Program-made: the position numbers and the translations under genes
Source: Methanosphaera sp.
Lineage (GTDB): Archaea > Methanobacteriota > Methanobacteria > Methanobacteriales > Methanobacteriaceae
Direction: 5' to 3'
Assembly: GCA_017430835.1 (NCBI GenBank)
Contig: JAFRMD010000065.1
Coordinates: forward strand, 1 to 43,279
DNA: 43,279 nucleotides
In this document: one piece after another, positions 1 through 8,636 of the stretch
Layout of the letters: each line of letters opens with the position of its first letter
Position numbering within the stretch: the first letter of the stretch is position 1
The notes under the pieces: model-generated
What the model was told of the DNA's origin: nothing
What the model saw: the letters and a program-made list of their open reading frames with translations, nothing else
The model's database searches: none

Positions 1-1
1 A

Positions 2-21
2 ACTACTTATAAAAAGGTAGT
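2..21. other. Small inverted repeat at left edge
   Basis: ACTACTT (2-8) and AGGTAGT (15-21) form a 7-bp stem with one G-T pair around an A-rich loop. It may be the transcript end of a gene left of the window, or part of the promoter region of the gene at 135. No clean T-tract follows, so a terminator call is weak. Confidence 0.25.
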
Positions 22-134
22 ATTATAAATATGATAATTAAGTTCCAGAATAATTAATAATAAATAGATGTTCAATAAATATATTAATTAAGAATAATTT
101 ATTATAATTTTATTATTATACGGAGGAAATTTAT

Positions 135-533
135 ATGAGTGACATTATTAAAGGATGGCGTCATAACGAACAAAGATATAATTTAATAGGTACAAAATGT
201 AACACCTGTGACAGCACATTTTTCCCAAAAAAAGTTGTTTGTCCAAATTGTAGAAGCCATGGTGACATAGAAGACCTCCACTTTAAAGGAACAGGAAAAA
301 TATACACCTACTCTGTGATACATGCAGCAACCGATGATTTTAAAAACAATTCTCCATACGCTGTAGGTATTATTGAACTAGATGAAGGTGCTAAAGTAAC
401 TGCTCAAATCGTAGACTGTGACCTTGATGACATCAACATAGGCGACGAAGTAGAAGTGGTCTTTAGAAAAATCAGAGAAGAAGGAAAAGAAGGAGTCATA
501 ACATATGGATACAAATTCAAACTCAAAGAATGA
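135..533 (+). CDS. Zn-ribbon/OB-fold protein (DUF35), acyl-CoA-binding partner of thiolase/HMG-CoA synthase
   Basis: This 132-residue protein has the DUF35 layout. An N-terminal helix is followed by a rubredoxin-like zinc ribbon (C22-x2-C25 and C36-x2-C39) and then an OB-fold of about 80 residues containing the family-type GTGKIYTYSVIH strand. In archaea such proteins bridge acetoacetyl-CoA thiolase and HMG-CoA synthase in one complex that channels acetoacetyl-CoA into the mevalonate pathway (known for the family). Those two genes normally sit just upstream, which here would be outside the window. The start is supported by GGAGG at 122-126, 8 nt before the ATG. The 3' end overlaps the next gene by 29 bp. 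The family assignment is firm; the thiolase/HMGS partnership is inferred from homology. Confidence 0.85.
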   Translation: MSDIIKGWRHNEQRYNLIGTKCNTCDSTFFPKKVVCPNCRSHGDIEDLHFKGTGKIYTYSVIHAATDDFKNNSPYAVGIIELDEGAKVTAQIVDCDLDDINIGDEVEVVFRKIREEGKEGVITYGYKFKLKE

Positions 534-1047
534 TACTGGAATATTATTAGTAGGACACGGTAGCAGATTACCTTACAACAAAGACGTAGTACACACTATT
601 GCAGAAAAATATGCACAAACAAAACCTGACTACAATATTGAAGTAGGTTTCATGGAACTAGCTGAACCGGACATACCAACAGCATTTAATAAACTAAAGG
701 AAACTGGTGTAAAAAGAATTATTGTAACACCCGTATTTTTAGCTCATGGTATGCATACAAAACGTGACATTCCTACAATTCTTGGCTTAGAACCTGCAGA
801 TATTGAAAAGGAAATTGGTGAAAGCAAATGTTCACACGCACACCACGATCACGATGAAGAAGGTGAAAAACACGAACACCACCACCATCACGGACATGGA
901 CATGGACATGGACACCATCACCACCACCATCATGGTGAAGAAGCACAACCTGTTGAGTTTGATGGAGAAATCATTTACACCGAACCACTCGGTGCAGACG
1001 ACGCTATTGTTAACATAGTAGCTGAAAGAGTAAACGAACACTTATAA
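505..1047 (+). CDS. cfbA: Sirohydrochlorin Ni/Co-chelatase with His-rich insert
   Basis: A short CbiX/CfbA-type class II chelatase that inserts Ni2+ (coenzyme F430) or Co2+ (cobamides) into sirohydrochlorin. The N-terminal LLVGHGSR (H18) and the FLAHGMHTKRDIP segment (H81, H84) match the metal-binding histidines of the family. The fold ends with the usual PLGADD segment. Archaeal CbiXS proteins are about 125-145 residues. This one has 180 because residues 109-144 form an insert of mostly His, Gly, Glu and Asp, which probably stores or buffers metal. AGGAG at 491-495 precedes the ATG by 9 nt, inside the upstream gene, so translation is probably coupled. T-tracts at about 1079-1085 and 1097-1103 could end the transcript. 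Confidence 0.9.
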   Translation: MDTNSNSKNDTGILLVGHGSRLPYNKDVVHTIAEKYAQTKPDYNIEVGFMELAEPDIPTAFNKLKETGVKRIIVTPVFLAHGMHTKRDIPTILGLEPADIEKEIGESKCSHAHHDHDEEGEKHEHHHHHGHGHGHGHHHHHHHGEEAQPVEFDGEIIYTEPLGADDAIVNIVAERVNEHL

Positions 1048-1112
1048 ATACAATACTGTATAACCTCCCTACAATAACCTTTTTTTAATAAATAATTTTT
1101 TTATGGATAACT

Positions 1113-2102
1113 ATGAAAGATAAAGTAATCTCAGACATTGGAGAAAAGGAACTAATAAGAATACTCCTCGAAAAAAGAGATAAACTATTGACAGAAGACG
1201 ATGAGGACATCCTTGACAGTTATCATGATGATGCTGCACTAATAGAAAATACAAGCAAATACACGGTCGTATCCACAGACACTGTAATTGAACACTCAGA
1301 CTTTCCAAAAGCTATGACACACTACCAAATGGGAGCAAAAGCCGTGACTGTCAATGTAAGTGACATACTCGCAATGAATGCAAAACCCGATTCTATACTA
1401 ATATCCATGGCACTGCCGGATGACACGAAATTAGAAGAATTCCTCGAACTAACAGATGGAATACTTGACAAATGCATGGAATATAACATAACACTTATTG
1501 GCGGAGACATCAGCCATAATGATGAAATAATGTTAACAGGCACCTGTATCGGTAAAATAGACTGTGATGTCAAGCTTCAAAGCGGAATTGTAGAAGGTAA
1601 CCTTATTGGAGTAAGTGGAGGACTTGGATCAGTTGGTGCAGCATTAGACCTAATATATGGCGTGAGTGCAGATGTTGAAGATAGGGAGGATATACTTAAA
1701 GCACTGTACATGCCGGATGTTCCACTTGAACTATCAGAAAAACTGAGAAATAATCCCAAGTTAACAACCGGCATGACTGACATTACTGATGGATTGGCTG
1801 TAGAATTAGGACACCTGCATGACAAAAACCCAGGCATAGGCTTTGAAATATACTATGACAAACTACCATACTTAAAAGGATTGGAAAAAATTGCAGAAGC
1901 CAACAACAAGGAGGTTACAGAATACTTGCTGCATGTTGGAGAAGAGTTTGAACTACTTCTGACACTAGACAAAAAAGAATATGATAAAACAGAACTTGAA
2001 GAGATTCATATTATTGGTAAAACCAACAACAGTGGTAGGATAACCTTAGTAAATGATTCTGTTATTGAAGAAATAGAACCCAAAGGATATGAACATATTT
2101 AA
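1113..2102 (+). CDS. thiL: Thiamine-monophosphate kinase
   Basis: ThiL phosphorylates thiamine monophosphate to the diphosphate cofactor, the last step of thiamine-PP synthesis. At 329 residues the length is normal. It shows the PurM/ThiL-type ATP-grasp-free kinase pattern: an acidic DDAAL near residues 39-43, the GAKAVTVNVSDILAMNA segment (74-90) that builds the ATP and Mg site, IGGD at 129-132, GVSGGLGS around 166-173, and TDITDGL (222-228) near the substrate side. The start has only a weak GGAT-like sequence upstream. The gene ends 15 bp before the downstream radical SAM start, so the two are probably one transcript. The 65-bp gap to cfbA contains T-runs, so it may have its own promoter. 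Confidence 0.92.
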   Translation: MKDKVISDIGEKELIRILLEKRDKLLTEDDEDILDSYHDDAALIENTSKYTVVSTDTVIEHSDFPKAMTHYQMGAKAVTVNVSDILAMNAKPDSILISMALPDDTKLEEFLELTDGILDKCMEYNITLIGGDISHNDEIMLTGTCIGKIDCDVKLQSGIVEGNLIGVSGGLGSVGAALDLIYGVSADVEDREDILKALYMPDVPLELSEKLRNNPKLTTGMTDITDGLAVELGHLHDKNPGIGFEIYYDKLPYLKGLEKIAEANNKEVTEYLLHVGEEFELLLTLDKKEYDKTELEEIHIIGKTNNSGRITLVNDSVIEEIEPKGYEHI

Positions 2103-2117
2103 TTTTAGGTGATTAAT

Positions 2118-3050
2118 ATGAAACGCTGCAACATATGTCCACACGAGTGCAATATTGACAATAGCATCTGTGGACAAAAGCCACTATATGATAAAGAAGA
2201 CGAAATAATATCCACAGCTGTTGCAATAGATCCTGTTGAGAAAAAACCGTTATACCATTTCATGCCGGCAAGTAAAACCTTGTCAATTGGAACACTAGGA
2301 TGTAACCTAAGGTGTTTAAACTGTCAAAACCATGAAATAGCACAGCCCGCCCCCAACAGCCCTGTAAGAACAGAAGTTTTAACTGCTGAGGGCATAGTTC
2401 ACCTAGCACAAAAATATGGGTTAAAAAGCATATCCTGGACTTATAACGAGTGCAGCATTCACCCCAAATGGATAATTAAAACATCCCAACTGGCACAAAA
2501 ACATGACATTAAAACAATACTTGTTACTAATGGTTACACCTCAAGAACTACTTTAGATAATTTAGCTGAATATGTTGATGCAGTGAATGTGGATCTTAAA
2601 TCCATGAATGATGATTTTTACTTGAAAGTTTGCAGTGGAAAATTAGAACCAGTACTTGACAGTATAAGATATTACCACGAAAACAATATACATACCGAAG
2701 TAACTAATCTATTAATACCAGGATATAACGATAAGGATGAAGACACATTGAAGGTTGTTGAATTTATTCATAGCTTATCAGAGAATATTCCATTACACTT
2801 TTCAGCATTCTATCCACAATATAAGCTAAGCAACCTTCCCGCTACCAAAGACGAAAGCGTGCTGAATGCCTGTAAGATTGCATTAAATTCTGGCCTGAAA
2901 TATGTTTATGCAGGAAACATCTACTCCTCAGATTTCGATAACACCTACTGCAGCAATTGTAAAAAGGAAGTTATAAAACGAGACTATTATAATACGAATG
3001 ATTATACAGTTAATGGTTATTGTCCTGAGTGCAATAAAAAAATTTATTAA
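2118..3050 (+). CDS. amrS: AmmeMemoRadiSam system radical SAM enzyme (AmrS-like)
   Basis: A 310-residue radical SAM protein of the PflA-like AmrS group. An N-terminal cysteine motif (C4, C7, C11, C18) precedes the radical SAM cluster motif C62-x3-C66-x2-C69 in TLGCNLRCLNCQNHEIAQ. A C-terminal CSNC...CPEC pair may bind zinc. The family is found with Memo and AMMECR1 domain proteins; its reaction is unknown. Neither partner gene is beside it here. The ATG at 2118 follows AGGTGAT (2107-2113), so an in-frame GTG at 2109, which lies within that Shine-Dalgarno stretch, is not the likely start. It follows thiL closely and ends just before a hairpin terminator. Confidence 0.85.
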   Translation: MKRCNICPHECNIDNSICGQKPLYDKEDEIISTAVAIDPVEKKPLYHFMPASKTLSIGTLGCNLRCLNCQNHEIAQPAPNSPVRTEVLTAEGIVHLAQKYGLKSISWTYNECSIHPKWIIKTSQLAQKHDIKTILVTNGYTSRTTLDNLAEYVDAVNVDLKSMNDDFYLKVCSGKLEPVLDSIRYYHENNIHTEVTNLLIPGYNDKDEDTLKVVEFIHSLSENIPLHFSAFYPQYKLSNLPATKDESVLNACKIALNSGLKYVYAGNIYSSDFDNTYCSNCKKEVIKRDYYNTNDYTVNGYCPECNKKIY

Positions 3051-3061
3051 AAAAAGAGAAT

Positions 3062-3082
3062 AATGGGATTATTTGTCCCATT
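3062..3082. terminator. Bidirectional hairpin terminator between convergent genes
   Basis: AATGGGA (3062-3068) pairs with TCCCATT (3076-3082) around a 7-nt loop. T-rich sequence follows on the plus side (3081-3114), and on the minus strand the revcomp of the A-run at 3040-3057 gives T-runs. It sits exactly between the convergent amrS-like gene (ends 3050) and the adhesin gene (ends 3083), so it can serve both. Confidence 0.7.
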
Positions 3083-6000
3083 TTATTGTTTTACATTTTT
3101 TTGTTTTACTATTTTTGTAGCTTTTGATTGTCCTTTAAGGTATGCTACTCTTTCACCAGACACTATTACTAGTTTTTTAACTTTTGATGGATTTTTAATT
3201 TTTATGTTTTTAAGGTTTATTCTACCATTTTTAATTTTAAAGTATTGGACTTTGCCATTTACTTCATAAGACAGTCCATCAATTTTTACACATACCTTGT
3301 TCGTTCCTTTCACATACTTTTTCATGTAATCCTTAATGCTGCCTTTAATGGATAACTTTTTATTTTTTATTATTGCCTTGTTAACCTTAATTGTTATCTT
3401 ACTTCTTGCAACAGTATAATTAGCATTAGCAGAGTTGTTATCCGTATAGAATAATTTGCATCCATACTTCGCCGTTACATTATAGTATCTGATTTTCTTG
3501 TTTACATAGATTCCTGCAGTTGCTTTTGGTATGGTGTACTTGTATGTTACCTTATTAGATTTTACCGTGACATTAGCTGTTTTTCCTTTGACTTTAATTG
3601 TTTTACCATCAATCTTAAAGATTACATATGAATTTTCAAGTAATGCCGTTTTGTTTTTAGCATTCTTAGTTGTATCAGTTACAGTTGCAGTAAATGTAAC
3701 GTTCTTATACTGTTTAACCCTTGAAGGTTTTGCTTTAACTGCAATCTTCATGTTTCTTAGTTTAACTGTTAACTTAGCGACTTTGGAATTTACTTTTTTG
3801 TATGTGTCTGTTCCACTATAGGTTGCCGTTATGTTTCCACCATTTTTCAGGTAATAATCAGCTATAATCTTGAAAGATACCTTACCATTTTTAACTGTGA
3901 ACTTATATGGAGTACTGCTTGAATTATCAAAACGTTTATTTTTATTGAATGAAACACCATTTAATTTAAAGATTAAACTTCCTCCAGAGATATTATTACC
4001 CTTTTTGTCAGTGACGGTGGCAGTGAAAGTCATATTTTCACCAATGACGCCAGTTACTGATTTGACCTTAACAATAACATCAACCTTACTTACTGTCACG
4101 CTACTTGTTGCACTTGCTGATGAATACTTGTCACTTCCAGAATACTCGACCTTAACCTTAAGCTTACCAGTAGTGTTAGTTAATGCAGTGACAGTAAATA
4201 ATCCATCCTTATCTGTTTTTGTAGTGTAAGTTTTACCATCAACACCAACCTTTATCGTGGCATTACTTAATGCCTTAGCGTTTTCATCTAAGAGTTTACC
4301 TGTTACTTTTGCTTTACTGCCAATAGTAGTGTCGTTAATCTTGTTAACAGTTAACTTTGTAGCTACTTTCTCTACATTATAGGTTGTCTTATTTGATGCT
4401 GAAGAATAGTTACCGTTACCTGAGAATGTTACGGTAACATTATTTTTTCCAACTACATTTGAAAGAATAGTTTTAGAAAATGTTCCGTCAGAGTCTGTTG
4501 TAACATTGTACTCCTTATTATTTACTTTAATTGTAACTGTTTCATCAGATATGACTTTACCATCAACACCTAAAAGTATACCCTTAACTGTAACATCTTC
4601 CCCTATCTTAGTATCGTCTATACTATCCAATATTATTTTGGAGTCTACTTTTTCAACATTAAAGGTTGTATTCTTGGTACTTGAATTATGGCTTTCATTA
4701 CCAGAGTACGTGACTGTTACATTATTGACACCCACAACACTTGTCATTATTTCTTTAGAGTATGTTCCATCGGATTCTGTAGTAACAATATACTCATCAT
4801 TGCCATTTAGCAATACAGTTACTTTAACTCCAGAAATTCCTTTATTATCTCCATCTACAAGTTTTCCACTGACAACTGTGTTACTTCCAACCTTTACAGA
4901 TGTTGCTTTTACCGTAATTTTGGTATTCTTTTGTTTAACAAGAACGTTTGATGTGTTAGTTGAACTTATATAGCTTGTAGTGTCATTATTGTAGCTGACT
5001 GTAATAGTAAAGTTTCCAACAGAATCTGCCAAATACTTTGTAGAATAACGTCCGTCACCATCAACGGCAACATTCTCTATTAGATTCTCACCTACACTAA
5101 TATTTACAAAAGTATTAGTTACATTTTCACCCAATTCATCATATAATACTCCACTGATAGTAAGATAATCTCCAACTGTGACTGTTTGATTGTTAACGAT
5201 AGTCACATTAGTTTCACGAGCTAAAACATTGACCGTTGTCTTATTGGAAGATGCTTGAATAATGCCTTCACCAGTATAATTTACTGAAATGTTCTGTATT
5301 CCAACAACTGTTGTAGTATAATAGAAAACATATCCTCCGGTAGAATTTGTTTGTGTAGTGTTTACAAGGGTATCATTAATATACAAGTTAACTGTAGCTT
5401 CACCAATAGGAGTTTTTTCCTCATCATCCTTAGTTAAAGTACCATTTATTGTGACAATTTTACCAACTTTAACCGAATCATTCGCTGAAACCGTGATATT
5501 AGTGTCTATCAAGCTTTTAATTAATGTGAAAGTCTTTGTCATATTCTGATAATGCTTACTATCAGAAACGTACTTAAGAGTAATTAAGTTCTCTTTTTCA
5601 GGCAAATCAGATAATTTAACTTTAATAGTAGTCTTACCGTTATCAACAGGAGAAGGATTGCCAATGACTTGATCATTAATATAAAGTGTTACAGTACCAT
5701 TACGGACAGTGTCGTTATAACTATTATACCTTCCAAGATATGGTTTTAAGTAGAAATTAATCTCCTTTTCAAAATCCTGATTTATCTCTTCATCACCAAC
5801 AGAATCCATACTGTCACTTATGAAATTATCTATGTAAACATTATCATGTACTTCATTAGGTATTGTTAAACCAAATAACATATCTCTTTCATTATTAGTG
5901 TTGTTAATAAAGGTATTGTTTATTATTTTAATATAATACGGCATACTCCAATATAATACGTATTTACTATTATCTGAAACCCAATTATCTTTGAAAGTAT

Positions 6001-7798
6001 TATTGGCTATATAACTCATAATTTGCGATTGATCATCCAAATATATTACTCCACCATCTTTTGCCGTGTTGTTTGTGAAGTTACAATAATTACAGTTAAT
6101 ATTGTCAACCCATAATGCTCCACCACGAGCATAGCTACCAGAATCTACTTTATTGCTTGTTAAATTACTGTAATTTAATGAAATTGACTTGGCATATATT
6201 GCACCACCATAACAGTAATTACTGCGTAGACTTTGAAGAAGATTTGAAGTAAAATGTGAATTATTAACTAGCAATTTACCAGTTCCCTGATAAATAGCTG
6301 CACCATAACTATACTTATTACCTGAAGCATGATTGTTGACTGCAGAATTTGAAGTAAAATTTGAATCATTAATGTTCATTACTCCATTTGAACTTTGATA
6401 AATTGCTCCACCACCATCATGACCCTTATAATTACTTTTAACATGATTTGAAGTAAATGATGAATTATTTATATTCAAAACTGCATTACTGACAGATTGA
6501 CAAATAGCACCACCATATACGTCAGGATTTGCATAATTTGATTCTGCAAAATTAACAGCATAGTTTTCTGTGAAGTTAGATTTTGTTATGTTAATATCTG
6601 ACTTAGCATAAACAGCTCCACCCTGTATAAGTATGTTATTTTTTGTGAAATTACAACGATTTAATTCAAGAGAACTCACTGACTTATAATTATCTTGATA
6701 AATTGCTCCTCCATATAATCCTGCACTATTCTCATTAAATATCGTGTCATTTATTTTTATTATTCCACCATACTGGAAAATTGCTCCACCCTGATTTTCA
6801 TGATTTGACATGTTTGAGATTACCTTGTTTTCTGTAAATTTAGAATTATTGATATATAACTGAAAATCTACAGTGGTAGCATCAGTGTATTGACAAATTG
6901 CACCACCTCTACCACCTGCCATGTTTGAAGTGAAATTACAATTATCAATTGTTAAAATACTGTGTGTTTCTTGAGCAACTGCTCCACCCCATCCAATATG
7001 CCATAGATAAGAACCATATGTAGCACTATAGCGTGCAACTTTATTATTACTAAAGTTTGAATCAATGAGAGTCATGTTACCTGTTTTTTGATAAATTGCA
7101 CCACCTCTAATAATACCGGAAGTAGCATTAGCACAATTGTCTGAGAAAGTAGAATTGATTATAGTAATATTACTAGTAGTAGTACTTTGAGCATTGTTAA
7201 AAAGGATAGCTCCCCCATATGAATTTTTACAATTTTTAACCGTAAGATTTTTAATCACTAAATTAATTTTGGCATTGGAAATAGATGACATACTTATATC
7301 TAAAAATCCGTTAGTGGTTTTCCCATCTATTGTTCTTGAATTTCCATTTATTGTCAAAGTTCTAATGTTTTTATTGACTGTTATTATACCTTCACTTTCA
7401 TATGTTTCAGCACCATCAAGATTTACTGTTAACTCTTCATTGGTAGTGGAAGTTAATAAGCTTGACAAACCAGCATAATCAGTTACTATTTCCGGTTCTG
7501 CTGTTTTAACGTTTTTATGATTGTTATTTTTCGTTACACTTGTAGTATTCGTATTCTTATTTCTTGCCTTTGTTGTGTTTATTTTCTTCGTATTTACTTT
7601 TTTTGTTTCTTTATTTATTTTTAAATCAGTTTTAACATTATTAACTGTTTTTACTTCTTTTTTTGTTAGCGTAGTGTCCTTGACATCCTTAGTATAGGAT
7701 GTTGCATTTACTGCACCAATTGTTGATAATGTCAGTAAAAATACTGTCAATAATATTATCATCAAAGCTTTCTTCTTTGTTAACTTTTTAATCATCAA
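3083..7798 (-). CDS. Giant adhesin-like surface protein (beta-helix plus Ig-like repeats)
   Basis: A 1571-residue secreted protein. Residues 1-33 form a signal peptide (basic MMIKKLTKKK, hydrophobic core, then NATSY). A Lys/Asn/Thr-rich low-complexity stretch runs to about residue 95. From about 105 to 640 there are many right-handed beta-helix turns with recurring GGAI(Y/F) and NNSxFTxN motifs, as in Pmp-type and archaeal adhesin-like repeats. From about 690 to the end come roughly eight Ig-like repeats of about 90-100 residues, each with VTxTYSGN-type strands. N-glycosylation sequons are dense. No C-terminal membrane anchor is visible; the end is Lys-rich. Adhesin-like proteins of gut Methanobacteriales are thought to mediate attachment to host or bacterial surfaces (inference). 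Tandem ATGs at 7798 and 7795 are both possible starts; Shine-Dalgarno support is weak. Confidence 0.88.
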   Translation of the reverse strand: MMIKKLTKKKALMIILLTVFLLTLSTIGAVNATSYTKDVKDTTLTKKEVKTVNNVKTDLKINKETKKVNTKKINTTKARNKNTNTTSVTKNNNHKNVKTAEPEIVTDYAGLSSLLTSTTNEELTVNLDGAETYESEGIITVNKNIRTLTINGNSRTIDGKTTNGFLDISMSSISNAKINLVIKNLTVKNCKNSYGGAILFNNAQSTTTSNITIINSTFSDNCANATSGIIRGGAIYQKTGNMTLIDSNFSNNKVARYSATYGSYLWHIGWGGAVAQETHSILTIDNCNFTSNMAGGRGGAICQYTDATTVDFQLYINNSKFTENKVISNMSNHENQGGAIFQYGGIIKINDTIFNENSAGLYGGAIYQDNYKSVSSLELNRCNFTKNNILIQGGAVYAKSDINITKSNFTENYAVNFAESNYANPDVYGGAICQSVSNAVLNINNSSFTSNHVKSNYKGHDGGGAIYQSSNGVMNINDSNFTSNSAVNNHASGNKYSYGAAIYQGTGKLLVNNSHFTSNLLQSLRSNYCYGGAIYAKSISLNYSNLTSNKVDSGSYARGGALWVDNINCNYCNFTNNTAKDGGVIYLDDQSQIMSYIANNTFKDNWVSDNSKYVLYWSMPYYIKIINNTFINNTNNERDMLFGLTIPNEVHDNVYIDNFISDSMDSVGDEEINQDFEKEINFYLKPYLGRYNSYNDTVRNGTVTLYINDQVIGNPSPVDNGKTTIKVKLSDLPEKENLITLKYVSDSKHYQNMTKTFTLIKSLIDTNITVSANDSVKVGKIVTINGTLTKDDEEKTPIGEATVNLYINDTLVNTTQTNSTGGYVFYYTTTVVGIQNISVNYTGEGIIQASSNKTTVNVLARETNVTIVNNQTVTVGDYLTISGVLYDELGENVTNTFVNISVGENLIENVAVDGDGRYSTKYLADSVGNFTITVSYNNDTTSYISSTNTSNVLVKQKNTKITVKATSVKVGSNTVVSGKLVDGDNKGISGVKVTVLLNGNDEYIVTTESDGTYSKEIMTSVVGVNNVTVTYSGNESHNSSTKNTTFNVEKVDSKIILDSIDDTKIGEDVTVKGILLGVDGKVISDETVTIKVNNKEYNVTTDSDGTFSKTILSNVVGKNNVTVTFSGNGNYSSASNKTTYNVEKVATKLTVNKINDTTIGSKAKVTGKLLDENAKALSNATIKVGVDGKTYTTKTDKDGLFTVTALTNTTGKLKVKVEYSGSDKYSSASATSSVTVSKVDVIVKVKSVTGVIGENMTFTATVTDKKGNNISGGSLIFKLNGVSFNKNKRFDNSSSTPYKFTVKNGKVSFKIIADYYLKNGGNITATYSGTDTYKKVNSKVAKLTVKLRNMKIAVKAKPSRVKQYKNVTFTATVTDTTKNAKNKTALLENSYVIFKIDGKTIKVKGKTANVTVKSNKVTYKYTIPKATAGIYVNKKIRYYNVTAKYGCKLFYTDNNSANANYTVARSKITIKVNKAIIKNKKLSIKGSIKDYMKKYVKGTNKVCVKIDGLSYEVNGKVQYFKIKNGRINLKNIKIKNPSKVKKLVIVSGERVAYLKGQSKATKIVKQKNVKQ

Positions 7799-8106
7799 AC
7801 CATCTTATTATTATTCCTTACTAAAAATTATAATCTTAAAATGATATTATATAACTTGTTCTTATCATATATTTTTTCTTAACTGTTCTTTATTAAATTA
7901 TTTAAATTGAGTTTTATAGATGAATAATAAGTTATATGATTTTAATTTATATTATTATTAATATTATTTTATTATAGTAAAAAATAGTTTTTAGTGATTT
8001 TTCTTAAAACCAATACTTTTCTATAAATATAACTTTTTTAAAAATAGAATTTGAGAAAATATTTTAGATTAATTTAACATTTATTATTTAAAATAATTAG
8101 TGTAAA
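7799..8106. promoter_or_regulatory. AT-rich leader/promoter region of the adhesin gene
   Basis: These 308 bp contain no supported gene or RNA. The stretch is almost all A+T with several T-tracts and must contain the promoter of the adhesin gene (minus strand). I could not single out one convincing TATA/BRE pair. Confidence 0.4.
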
Positions 8107-8264
8107 TTACTTTTTGTATATAACATTAAATTTGTTAGAGAAACTAGAATTATGCTTTTTGAAAAAAGAAGATACAATTTCATCTACAAAAGCTTCAATA
8201 TGATTATTTAATTTATTAAAATAATAAATATACGCTGAAGATGTTTTTTATCACTATCGTTCAT
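8107..8264 (-). pseudogene. Frameshifted, truncated HEPN-type toxin remnant
   Basis: On the minus strand an ATG at 8264 overlaps the 3' end of the MNT gene by 11 bp, the usual arrangement of an MNT/HEPN toxin-antitoxin pair. The reading begins MNDSDKKHLQRI and stops after 18 codons at a TAA. In the neighbouring frame it continues as YYFNKLNNHIEAFVDEI and so on to a TAA at 8109-8107. Joined, HLQRI+YYFNKLNNHIEAF resembles the first helix of DUF86/HEPN toxins. Only about 50 codons remain, against roughly 110-140 in intact members, and the RX4-6H active-site region is absent. Assigning the remnant to HEPN is by reading similarity and position, so moderate confidence. Confidence 0.5.
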
Positions 8265-8547
8265 ATAATATTACCTCATCCTTATGAATTTGATTTAAAA
8301 AATCATTATCATCAATTCCAGTAGTGATTAAATCAACATGACGTTTGAATGTATTTTCTAATTCATCAATTAATGAATAATACTCAAATAAACCTTTTAA
8401 ATTTCCTTTATCAATAAAAAAATCCAAATCACTATCTTCATCCGCTTCATTACGAGCATAAGAACCAAAAAGACTTAAACTTTTAATACCATACCTTTTA
8501 ACTATTGGTATTGCTTTAATTTTAATTTCTTCAATTCTATAAGGCAT
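8254..8547 (-). CDS. MNT-type nucleotidyltransferase (antitoxin-like)
   Basis: A 97-residue minimal nucleotidyltransferase with the pol-beta superfamily signature GSYARNEADEDSDLDFFID (residues 28-46), metal-binding aspartates D40 and D42, and a third Asp in RHVDLIT. Stand-alone MNT proteins usually act as antitoxins that adenylylate and neutralise a HEPN RNase toxin encoded next to them. Here the overlapping downstream frame holds only a broken HEPN-like remnant, so the protein may be an orphan antitoxin, or it may act on a toxin elsewhere. AGGTGTTAATATG supports the start at 8547. A few bases of T-rich DNA follow. Confidence 0.85.
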   Translation of the reverse strand: MPYRIEEIKIKAIPIVKRYGIKSLSLFGSYARNEADEDSDLDFFIDKGNLKGLFEYYSLIDELENTFKRHVDLITTGIDDNDFLNQIHKDEVILYER

Positions 8548-8636
8548 ATTAACACCTATTATCCTATAAAAAATTACATTTATATATTTTTCACTACAAT
8601 CAGATTCTTTAAATAGTTAGGAGAAAGGTTAGTGTT

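Noticed and set aside
803..1041. Thr/Met-rich and Val/Met-rich reading frames overlapping the cfbA His-rich segment
   Set aside because: They are other-frame readings of the CAC/CAT-rich insert and have no start signals of their own.
3531..4973. Several plus-strand open frames across the adhesin gene
   Set aside because: Antisense shadows of the Ig-like repeats: no ribosome binding sites, Val/Thr/Leu-rich composition from reverse reading, and no family resemblance.
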